This document shows positions 35,699 through 45,428 of a stretch of DNA of 64,000 nucleotides, piece after piece. Where the stretch lies: the NCBI GenBank assembly GCA_023053545.1, contig JAKZAN010000001.1, forward strand, positions 13,594,024 to 13,658,023, written 5' to 3'. The notes below the pieces were generated by a model. It did no database searches and had not been told where the DNA came from. It saw nothing but the letters and a program-made list of their open reading frames with translations. Within the stretch, counting starts at the first letter, position 1. Each line of letters begins with the position of its first letter. The position numbers and the translations under genes are program-made. This DNA is from Lepidurus packardi. Lineage: Eukaryota > Arthropoda > Branchiopoda > Notostraca > Triopsidae.

Positions 35699-37264
35699 GG
35701 TGAAGAATTTGGGGCAAAACGGCAAACAGGGATCTTCGACGGTCTCCAACGTGGAAACTGTGAGGGGGTGACGGTATTCGAAATCAACAACGGTCCTCCC
35801 AAAAAATCACTTTTTTGAGCGGCGCACACCTATTTCTTCCGAACTCTTTGGCAATAGAAAAAGTTCTCCAATGAGAAACTTGTCACTCAATTCCAATCGT
35901 TCGCGTTTCCCTTTTTGCTCAAAAAACAAGTTCCCTCGGCGGCCAAGGCGAAGTGTCAGAAAATCCGTGTATCTTCACTTATACACAGGGCCATGGGGAC
36001 TTTGCACTAAGCTGTTTGAAACAAACAAACGGAAAAGAGAAAAAAGGACGCAAAGTTCATTACTCCGTAAAGCTAAATTTAGGCAAAAGTTTTGCTTGGA
36101 AAACTGAGGCAAATACCAGCGGAATATTGTATATATACCTGCGTTGACGGCTTCCTTCTGCTTTCTAGCAAACTCCTTCACCACTCGTTGATTGGCGAGA
36201 AACAAACTTGGGTGTGCCAAATGTTTTTTTTTTGTCGACGAAAGGGTATATTACGGCAAATTAATTGAAAGGGAAAGGTGGGGCTGGTGTGGGAACTTAA
36301 AAAAATGGACGATGCCCAAGTCCACAATATGTGCGTTCGACCCCCGGTTGCTTCTCCAACTGACGCCTGTGTGCGACGAGCGCCTGGGCAGGGAATCCTA
36401 CGGCGCTTGTGTATAGCTAACCCCCTCCCCTCCGTTCACCAAAGAAAAAAAGAGGCAGGCGTCCCTAGCGTCATTGCAAACCGCGGTTCGTGTACGTAAA
36501 CGTAAATGCAGCCCGGGTAGCGTAAATATACGTAGAAATGGGACGAGGAAGCCGGCTTTCTCCCCGATCAACTGGGGTGATTGAAGGGTATTGGGTCACG
36601 AAAATCGTAATCACTGTTCAAGTATAGCTATAAAAAAACACAACGACTTCCAAAGCGTGCTCGATTGAACCTTTCAACGAAATCATGACAATCGAGTAAA
36701 GATGACCTTCTTTAGTTTCTTAAACTTTCTCAACAAGTTCACCGGGTTTAAAACCCGGAGATGAAGGTGACACTGACTATCATATTGTTTCAAAACGTTC
36801 TCCGGAAAAACAATAACAAACGGGCGCCACTCAAGTTCAAAATCGGTAATGACAAATGACATACTAAAATGACATAACGAAAATGACATACTGGTGTCAT
36901 TGGTAGTTGGATTGGAAATGCATTAGGTTAGGGTAGGTTAGCTTAAGTTAGGTTAAGCTAGCTAAGGCTAGGTTAACGATTCTCATCAACTTTCGTACTT
37001 TCGAACTTTTACAGCTTGTACTTTCTTTCACTCCATTAGCTGAAATAAAGAAAAATTCCTTTTTGGAAATTGACATACTGGTGTCACTGTTGCCAGTTTC
37101 TTTCATTGTTCGCAACTGACATACCAGTGTCAATTTTGACAGCGGGATACATTACACACGTTCGTTACTAAATCTGGAGAACGTGCTGAACCTTCTACAC
37201 AGAAAATACGCTTTATAACCTGACAGTTCTCGTATTTTTTAAGAATAAAGGGGACCCTTTATAT
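35699..37264. other. G alpha-o upstream region
   Basis: The start of this region must hold G alpha-o 5' untranslated sequence and promoter. An exon-like minus-strand segment at about 36139-36200 reads LANQRVVKEFARKQKEAVNA and ends at a GTATAT donor, but has no ATG or convincing acceptor. Repeat copy A fills the right part. Confidence 0.35.
36690..37205 (-). repeat. Dispersed repeat family 1, copy A
   Basis: Its reverse complement aligns by eye along most of its length with 47310-47775. Shared landmarks: GGTTTTAAACCCGG, AACTACCAAT, GAATCGTTAACCTA, CATTAGCTGAAA and ACGTTCTCCAGATTTAGT. It holds three TGACA-N6-TGTCA dyads at 36884-36899, 37071-37086 and 37117-37132. No coding capacity is seen, so it is probably a short non-autonomous element. 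Ends are approximate; no clear terminal inverted repeat or target duplication was found. Confidence 0.7.
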
Positions 37265-37603
37265 ATGGATAGAAATGAAGAAAATTTGACACTGATACAA
37301 ATAAAGGATATAAATAAAACTTTCAGTGTGTTACTTAACTATCTGGTGCCACAATTCATTGTTAAAAGGCAGATATCCTATCCCACCGTCATGTACGATT
37401 TCATTATGTCCGAGTTGGGACATCAGGTTGAAACATTTAGGCTGAATCATTTGCTTTGCGATATTTCTTTTATTACGAAAAGGAAGTCACTTCCTCTCTT
37501 ATCTGCCAAGCTCTTACTAGACACTTCCTCTTCATGTTTGAAAAAACAACATGGGCCTGTTACTAGCAAAATATGGGCGTGGGCACGAAAAATCATAAAA
37601 TAA
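37265..37603 (+). CDS. Orphan single-exon ORF, 112 codons
   Basis: An ATG follows a CCCTTTATATATGG sequence that could serve as a TATA box. The frame runs to a TAA, followed at once by AATAATAAAA, a possible poly(A) signal. The predicted protein is not simple sequence: it begins MDRNEENLTLIQIKDINKTF and includes LNYLVPQFIVKRQISYPTVM and MSELGHQVETF, with a basic C-terminus (WARKIIK). I do not recognise it. It sits between the repeat copy A and RANBP9/10. Against it: several non-coding open frames in this window are just as long, and a TATA box so close to the ATG leaves little 5' untranslated sequence. Confidence 0.35.
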   Translation: MDRNEENLTLIQIKDINKTFSVLLNYLVPQFIVKRQISYPTVMYDFIMSELGHQVETFRLNHLLCDISFITKRKSLPLLSAKLLLDTSSSCLKKQHGPVTSKIWAWARKIIK

Positions 37604-38139
37604 TAATAAAAAAAAGAGGAGAAACTTTTCCGCGAGCAGCCTAATAATCAACACGTTTCTAAACCAGCGAAAAAACAACAAAAGAACAAACTCGGAAGCC
37701 TAGAGTAACTAAATTTGCAACTGCCACATGCACACAACATCCAATGGGATATGGCGCGGAAAAATGTACATTAAAAACCAAAAGATCAGCCTTGCGCCAA
37801 GTGTTCCAGAAAAACTAATCCCATCCGAGATCTTATGCCATTTTTTTGTCCCCATTTTCAATTTTTCCATTGGGGAGTGTAGCCTTCGTTTAACAACACC
37901 AACAACTTTTAGAAAAAACTACCAAAAAAAAAAGTAAATGACTTCATCGAAACCTTGAAGCGTTCCGAAAAGTCCAACTATGTATAAGAATTGCTGATTG
38001 CATGATGAAAAATTAACATCCCGTTCCCGTATTATCATCCTTTTGTGTCTCTTTGAAAGATCTAATCTGGCTCACGTGTAGAATCGAGTGAGTAACAAGA
38101 AACGATTATGATTAGATACAAATTAACAGCGCAACCTCG
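37604..38139. other. Intergenic, RANBP9/10 3' side
   Basis: AT-rich sequence downstream of the minus-strand RANBP9/10 stop. No gene or RNA is evident. It should include the 3' untranslated region of that gene. Confidence 0.4.
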
Positions 38140-40388
38140 TTAAGGCATTAGCAAATTGTCCACCGATGCAAAGGCGCAGGATCCTAACCCATGCTGGGCC
38201 ATCAAGTGAATTAGCTCTTTGGCATGGGCGAGCGACACTTCCAACGGGGGTCGTCGAGGAAGATTGTGTGACTCTGTAAAAAATAAATAAAAAAAAACGT
38301 AATTAAGAATTCAAACCCGCTGTAAGGGGAAATTTCGAGTACAAATGTCATATACATACCCAAAATCGCCGAATTCAAAGCTGCACAAATGGGTTCTCTC
38401 TGCACAGCATCCAATTGATCACCAATGGGGCTGCTCCACGGATCCGCGTACGCCAACAAACTAAATGCGTCCTACAAACGCATCCAAAAGTTCAACACAA
38501 AATTATAAAGAGTCTAAAATAATTTAAAAAAATTAATAAAACAACCTGGAGCATTTTCTCGTTGGCCTCGTTTTTGCCTTGATCTCGCCTCAACTGAATA
38601 TTCAACGCCTGCAATTCTTTGCCGAACAACAGGGTGCATTCTACAGCAGCCTGAGTACCGCCACATAGTTGGCGTCTAGGAACCACGTCCACTTCTGCGA
38701 AAAAGAAAAAGACATAGTGTTACAAATACTCGGACAACTTAGTGCATCTATAACACGTACCCATTTCATGGTCATCTTTGTTGGCGCCGTTAACGCCATT
38801 GCTATGTTTATCCATGTCTACATCCTCCTCGTCACCGTCCACCCCCTTCTTGACGCCGTTTTCCTGCCCGTTTTTAAAGCTTTTTGTGGACTGAATGACT
38901 GAGGTTTGTACAGCGGAACTGCTGGTGTGCAAATGATGGGGGAATTGCATAGTTCCGGGACTACTGCTCCGCGAACGGGAGCGGGCCCGAGCGCCCACGT
39001 TCACACAACCAAAGCCGCCATAATTGGGACTCATACTGGGCGAGCCTGAAGACTGGGACTTGGGGCTGCGAGAAGCCCGCACCTGAGAATCTGTGCCGTT
39101 GATCATCTCTATAAACTGGCGGCATTTGAGCATGAAAAGCAAGTTCAGGTTGCGCTCTAACAGGCCTGGATACAACCCTTGGGTCGTGTCTATAGCTTCG
39201 CCAATACGCCCGACCAGTACCAATCGTTGTATGCCTATTGAAAAATTAAACAAATTTAGCTATCAAGAGACCAAAAGTCATGTGCCTACGTTGGCGGTTT
39301 TTAATAGAAGTCATTTCTTCGGTAAACACTTGACCCGTGCTTCTGGCAAACGCGTCCGAAGTGGCGCTGTAGCCATGATGGACTAAATACGACGACACCA
39401 TCCTAAACAACAAAACAAATGGACATCATTTCCGTCCAAACTAAGTGGTAAATAACGTTTTACTTGTGCAAAGCTGCTTGCCACTGTCCATTGCTCTCAG
39501 GCATAGGAAAGCGCTCAATCAGGGCTGTTATCCGCGCTCGCAGCTCTCGCATTTCGTCCTCAATGTCGTACACAAACGGAGCCTGCCCGAAATTTGCATC
39601 TACCACTTCTCCAGGAGTCTGTAAACCCACGGTGGGGTACAAGTTGGGCTAGAGTGGTAATAAAATAGACGATAAGAAGCGACTATTTTTCAAAAATTAT
39701 AACTAACAGGAAGATCCGTGAAGGCAACGCCAAGATTATGGCCATTCTTGGTATAAAAGCACGTATTGTCGATTAGATTAACTCCACAACCAATGACATC
39801 ACCAGTAGTAAACGTGGGACCGTAGGGCTGGCCCGTCCCGGAGGAACAAAACGAATTGCCATCGTCTCCATGATAACCGTAGGATTGCTTATCCCAGCCT
39901 TTGTTTGAAAATAAATAAATAAATAAAAATATAAATTTACAAAAATGGGAACGAGGCTAGCTAATGCTTTTCCTTATCTAAAGAACGATGATTTACCAGG
40001 CAGTCGATTCATGCTAACTCCCTGGGCCGAAAGACCCACTCCCATGTAGCCATCTCTTCCTTTGCTGACAATCTTGACTTCGAAGTAATACAAGCCACAT
40101 GCAGCAGGAATGGGATGAGTAGCTCGGACGCTTGCAGCATCTTTATGCGTCTTTCCATGTCCTAAGAAATAAAGACGCATTTAGAATACCATTAAATTTC
40201 TCAGTCTCTTTCAAGAAGTAATTCCGGGTAGTAATACCTTTGTAATGAACTCGCAAGTTATTCTGAGACAGTCCAATGTAGTTATATTTGTCCTTGGAGC
40301 TCCAACAACGGGGAAGAGGGGTCTCTTCTTCATTAACCATGGGGTACAGGAGTTTCAGGCGGTCTGCTGAGTTACACGTTGCGTCCAT
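38140..40388 (-). CDS. RANBP9: RAN-binding protein 9/10 homologue (CTLH complex scaffold)
   Basis: Nine exons on the minus strand: 40238-40388, 39997-40161, 39708-39898, 39464-39648, 39290-39402, 38761-39234, 38546-38694, 38360-38471 and 38140-38273, 557 residues. Domains in order: SPRY (about 20-190) with [30 protein letters not shown] and [20 protein letters not shown]; LisH (about 231-265) with [24 protein letters not shown] (about 268-325) with [17 protein letters not shown]; a Ser-rich linker; and the CRA domain with [17 protein letters not shown]. The protein scaffolds the CTLH/GID E3 ubiquitin ligase and binds many partners. One gene stands for the vertebrate RANBP9/RANBP10 pair, so the symbol is approximate. 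The ATG at 40388 leaves about ten residues before the SPRY region, without the long Pro/Gln-rich N-terminus of mammalian RANBP9; a missed upstream exon is possible. Confidence 0.94.
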
Positions 40389-40995
40389 TTTTTCCAAGTC
40401 ACCCGTTCTGCGATGGCCAATGACGTAGTACAGGCTCCGTTGCCCTTGTTTCCTCTTGGAGGGAGAGCAGCTCTCGTTTGGGCCTATGCTCCCAGGCAGG
40501 GCAATAGTTGTGACAAAGGTTCAAGTATAGTGCCAAATTAACATACTCAGGTCAAGCTCGGAAACCAGCAAGATGACACTCATGGGTCCAACATCACTCA
40601 GAACGGTGGCGAAAGTCTTCTTTGCGAAACAACATGCACCGAGCCAATGGGTTGTGTTACATTTACATAGCAGTAAGTTTGGTTATCATCCTACCTGGGG
40701 GTACGTAGATTGACGAAACGTTCGATCTTCAATACCAATTCACTGTTAAGACGTTGTCTTGAAAGGCTTAGATCAGTCACACTGGACTCACCTGCTAATT
40801 TATTGCGCAAAACAAAAAACCTTCCTTTTGTTCTGACGAATTTTCTTAGGGGGCGCAGCTTCAGCTGCAGTAGGAGGAGCGTGGAAGGACAACAACAACA
40901 GACTTTTGGACCGGCTCCCATTCCCAGTGACGTTTCTACGAAAGAATTCATTGTCGACTACGGCTTCCCAGAACTTGAACAAATTTGCAGCGAAA
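40389..40995. promoter_or_regulatory. RANBP9/10-LTA4H divergent promoter region
   Basis: About 607 bp separates the two start codons, which point away from each other. The region is moderately GC-rich and has open frames on both strands but no splice-supported exon. It probably contains both 5' untranslated regions and a shared promoter. No TATA box or initiator could be singled out. Confidence 0.45.
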
Positions 40996-43683
40996 ATGAG
41001 TCCAGGAAGACTTAGTACACTAGATCCTAGCTCCTTTTCCCAACCTGGTAAGATATCCATGCCTACATATTTACATTTATATTAGTATATCATTCTCGTC
41101 GTCGAGTCATACAATTGTGGGATGACTAAGCGCTCATGTGACTTTGACTTTGCTCCATTGTCGCAGAGATAGCCGCCCTGAAACACGTGGACCTGGATGT
41201 GGAGGTGGACATACTGAAAAAGGTTTTGAAAGGAAAAGTTTCCTTGACTGTTGTGAAAACCAAACCTGACGCCAAGCAACTGGTACTTTTAGTTCACTTT
41301 CTTTAGTTCTTAGAAGGAAAACCACCTGTTAGAAACCACGTTAGAACACTGATTTTTCTCCATTTTTTCGATATTTCCTACAGGTTTTGGACTCGAAAGA
41401 TTTGGTTATTCAGAGCGTGTATGATATCAATGGCAAGCCCTTGAATTTTACCTTGGGGGAGCCGGTGCTGTCATTTGGCTCGAAGCTAGAGATCGACTTA
41501 CCTGAAGAGGACAAGGAAATGTAAGATTAATTAATTTATTTAATTTTATCCGAGTACAAATTCCCAAAAAATAATGAATTTATATCCAAATTTCTTTACA
41601 GTGTTCGAGTGATTGTAAACTACACCACATCATCCAACAGCTCTGCGCTGCAATGGCTCGATCCCGAGCAAACCGCTGGCAAGAAACATCCATTGATGTT
41701 CAGCCAATGCCAAGTCAGTTTTATTTAAATAAAAATATTTTTAAAAAAGACTATAGACGAGTGGTATTTTCCCCAGGCTATACATTGTCGTGCTATGATC
41801 CCAATACAGGATTCCCCCGGTGTGAAAGTTACGTACTCGGCTAAAGTAATAATCGCTACGAACTGCTACGAATTATGAAACTAAGCGTTCGTCTTTTATT
41901 CCATTTTATCCCAGATCACCTGCCCTAACGAATTGACTGCACTGATGAGTGCTCTCCGGGTAGGCACTCCCCAGGCTGTTTCCGATAAAAAGCGACTATT
42001 TACCTTCAATCAACCTGTGCCCATTCCGTCGTACTTGATTGCTATAGTAGCTGGGGATTTGGAGGGCAAGCAAATTGGACCACGAAGCCACTTGTGGGCC
42101 GAACCCAGCATGCTCGAGAAAGGAGCCTGGGAATTCGCTGAAGTGATTTTCTAAAAATTATTTCTCGTTTTGCAGTTTTATCATTAAAAAAAATTTAAAG
42201 ACTGAAACGATGCTGAGTACAGCTGAGAAAGTCTGTGGACCTTACGTTTGGGGAATTTATGATTTGCTATTGCTGCCACCATCGTTTCCGTATGGAGGAA
42301 TGGAAAATCCGTGTTTGACATTCATCACTCCAACGCTTTTGGTATTATTGCTCTCTAGTGAATTTAAATATATTTTTTTTTTAGAATTTAATTTAATTTT
42401 CGTTTTATTTTTTAGGCTGGAGATCGCTCTTTGGTTGATGTAGTAGCGCACGAAATCGTCCATAGTTGGACTGGCAACTTGGTGACTAATCGGAATTCCG
42501 AGCATTTTTGGCTGAATGAAGGATTCACCGTTTTTATCGAAAGGAAAGTCACCGGGAGGATGCACGGCGAGCCGCAGAGGCATTTTTCAGCTATTGGCGG
42601 TTTAAAAGACCTTAAATATACGGTAAGGAGACTTAATACTGAATTTTGCACTCACTAGCTCTTTATAATGTAATTTTTTCCCGTTTATACAAATTTAACA
42701 GATTGAATCGTTGGGCGCAACGAATCCGATGACTTGCTTGTGTCCTGATCTAACTGGCATTGATCCTGATGATGCCTTTTCGACTGTACCCTACGAAAAA
42801 GGGCAAACACTGCTCTGGTACCTAGAGAGTTTGATTGGCAACAAAGGTAACGCCTGCGATCAACAGGAATTGCTGAATTGAATCTGTTTTCTTAACCTAT
42901 AGAAGAGTTTGAGGAGTTCTTGAGATCCTACATTGATAACTTCAAGTACAAGTCCATTGAAACGCAGGACTTCATCGATTACTTGAACAAGTACTTCAAG
43001 GACAAACCTGCTGTGGCCCAAGCCTTGCAAAACGTTGACTGGAAAACATGGCTATACACCGCAGGCATGCCGCCTTATATTCCCGAGTATTTTATCCTAA
43101 CCCTCGACAAGCCCTAAAACGCTTATAGCATTCTGTTTAACTTTTTAACTTAGTTATGACAACACTTTGGCGAAAGCTTGTCTGGACTTAAGTAATCGCT
43201 GGGTAACATGGGATCAACAAGGGTGTCCTGATCCGCTGCCATTCCAAGCTTCGGATCTATCTAATCTTACTGCTGATCAGAGAGCAACGTTTCTGGCTCA
43301 ATTACTCGAGGAGAAGCCTTTGTCTTTGAAAGCTGTCCAAGCCATCGAGAAGGTGTACGATTTTGACAACGTCATCAACATGGAGATAAAATTAAGGTAC
43401 GTAGCTCGTTATGCAGAGATACTGAATGAATTTTTATGAATTTGTTGATATTTCTAGATGGCTAAGACTGGGTTTGATTGCGCGCTGGGAAGAGCAAGTG
43501 CCAAAAGCTCTGGAGTTCGCCACGTCGGTTGGGCGCATGAAATACGTCCGTCCCATCTTCCGCGATTTGTACAATTGGGAGGAAATGCGTCCGAAAGCGA
43601 TCGAAGCTTATGAGAAACATAAGAAACAATGGATGTACGTCACTGCTCATTGTGTAGCTACTGACCTTCATCTTAATGAATGA
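40996..43683 (+). CDS. LTA4H: Leukotriene A4 hydrolase / aminopeptidase (M1 family)
   Basis: Twelve exons: 40996-41047, 41167-41282, 41384-41520, 41602-41713, 41777-41845, 41915-42142, 42201-42341, 42416-42622, 42702-42846, 42903-43086, 43154-43396 and 43458-43683. They encode 619 residues, near the human 611. The N-terminal beta-saddle domain has [20 protein letters not shown] and [18 protein letters not shown]. The catalytic domain has GGMEN, zinc motif HEIVH (42449-42463) with the downstream WLNEGFTVF glutamate, and VPYEKG. The C-terminal helical domain has [10 protein letters not shown], whose Arg corresponds to the substrate-carboxylate Arg563 of the human enzyme. The cytosolic enzyme trims tripeptides and, in vertebrates, opens LTA4 to LTB4. 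Human Tyr383 is kept, but human Tyr378 is Phe here (DDAFSTVPY). Whether arthropods make LTB4 with it is unknown, so peptidase is the safer call. Confidence 0.96.
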
Positions 43684-43754
43684 GATAGTCGGTAGTACTG
43701 TACCTAATGAAGGCATAACCACCTTTTTACGCAATAGAAGTGATAGTATTGGGG

Positions 43755-43760
43755 AATAAA
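43755..43760 (+). terminator. Poly(A) signal, LTA4H
   Basis: AATAAA lies 71 bp after the LTA4H stop, followed by a T-rich stretch, in the 403-bp gap to the convergent CHMP4 3' end. Confidence 0.6.
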
Positions 43761-44086
43761 CAGCCTTTTTTTCTTATTTACAAGCCATTAACACCTGAAA
43801 AGTGCATTGGAATATAAATGCCAATTTTGAGGTTGGGAAGGAAGGAACGTAGGACAGGAAGCTAGTAAAAGACAAGGAATTTTGAAACGAATACACTAAA
43901 AAAAATTCGCTTCGTTTTTTTCGGTTCGTTTTTTGGTAAGGGACAGCTCAATTAAGGATATTTAGCTAAGAGTGATATATGTCAAGGATTCTGTTTTTTT
44001 TGCCAAATTCGCAACACGTAATGTAAGGCTAGAATATGCGGATACTTAGCATTTTGCAGCTTGCTTATTAGCAAAATCAAGGTTTC

Positions 44087-45012
44087 TTATGAAGCCCAAG
44101 CGGCCAATTCTTTCATGTCGTCGTCGTCTTCCTCGACTCGAGCTCCTAAATTTTTTTTTTTTTTAAAGGTCGATTTTTCAGACCTAGAAATAGAATCTAG
44201 GTGTTCGAACTTACGGGCAGGCTTGGCAGGTACGGGACGACTCGGCACTGCTGCTGCTGGTTCAGCCGAGGGAATCGTGGGAAGTTGCGACGCCACTCCT
44301 CCAACGCCCAATAATTCTTTGTCGAGCTCCTCCTGTTCCAGTTCTTCCAACTCTTTCTCGAGTTCATCCTAAACAAGAATAGTAATGAGTTTCAATTTGT
44401 TCGAAAAACTCCCAACACAAAAACTCACTTCGTCAACGTCTTGACCGAAAGCTACAGGGTTGGAAATTGCTTCTGAAATTTCTCTAGCCACATCTTGCTG
44501 TTCAGCAATGTCGTCCATCATATCATGCACTTGATCCACGTCCCTAGGGCAACACAACCTTGTGTAAAGTATCTACTGTCTTGATGAACACTTACATGCT
44601 CTGGTGGGCTGCCTTGAGAGCCTTGGCAGCGTCGTTCATAGTCTGCAAAACTGCCGTGTTTGTATTTGCGCCTTCCAACGCTTCTCTCTGCATTTCAATA
44701 GTAGATAGGGTTCCGTCAATTTGCTGGAGCTGCTTTTCATAGCGCTTTTTGCGTTTTAATGCCTGGAGGGCGACTGGAAAAAGTAACATACGGGATTATA
44801 TAAAGTAACCAGGACAGAGATTCTATACCTCGCTTGTTTTTGGTGCCATTCTTCCTAGCTATACCCAGTTCCTGATCGATTTTCATCTCAAGAAACTCTT
44901 GCTTTTTTATCAACATTTCCTCTGTTTCTCGCAACTTCTGGATCGCTTGGCCAGTAGTCGGAGCCTTTTCTCCTTTGCCCCCCATCCCGAACATTTTCGA
45001 CAGCAAACTCAT
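44087..45012 (-). CDS. CHMP4: Charged multivesicular body protein 4 (ESCRT-III, Snf7)
   Basis: Five exons on the minus strand: 44829-45012, 44596-44773, 44429-44543, 44215-44368 and 44087-44145, 229 residues. The N-terminus MSLLSKMFGMGGKGEKAP is the membrane-inserting start of Snf7 proteins. The basic helices 1-2 (LIKKQEFLEMKI, ALKRKKRYEKQLQQIDGTL) are followed by acidic helices (HDMMDDIAEQQDVAREISEAI and ELEKELEELEQEELDKELL). The C-terminus DDDDMKELAAWAS matches the CHMP4 helix that binds the Bro1 domain of ALIX. CHMP4/Shrub polymerises into the filaments that drive endosomal budding, cytokinetic abscission and membrane repair. Vertebrates have CHMP4A-C; a single copy is seen here. The gene is divergent from URI1 across 416 bp. 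Confidence 0.96.
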
Positions 45013-45428
45013 GGTCCAACTGTTAAAGCCTTTTAATTACACAAAAAATAAAAATGGACACCTTTAACTTAGGTAATAATAATTTACCTAGGTGAGCACT
45101 TCAAATCAACCCAAAAACTAAACCGTACAGAGTCCGTGACTCACAGCAGCCGACCTTTTCCTTTTGACGTTTCGCAATCACAAAACATGAACCACCTTTC
45201 GCGACAAGCTTGTTCATAGATGGCGTCTGCCTAAACGTGAGAATTCGGGAATTCGGAAATCACTATTAAGAAATATAGGAACGCCTCCAGACTCTTGGCT
45301 CGAAAGCTAGGTGTGGTTTGCCCCACCCACCGTGATTTTTGTCTATTGTCCTGTGTTTTGGCGGCTGAGGCTGTTTTTACAATCAATGTTACTACATTTC
45401 CCGGCCGAATCAAGGGACAATCCGTGAT
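45013..45428. promoter_or_regulatory. CHMP4-URI1 bidirectional promoter region
   Basis: Only 416 bp lies between the two start codons on opposite strands, so the genes very likely share a promoter region. It contains CATAGATGGCG (AGATGGCG at 45218-45225), the same word that starts the dispersed repeat at 54303 and 61113. No TATA box is evident, as expected for housekeeping genes. Confidence 0.5.
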
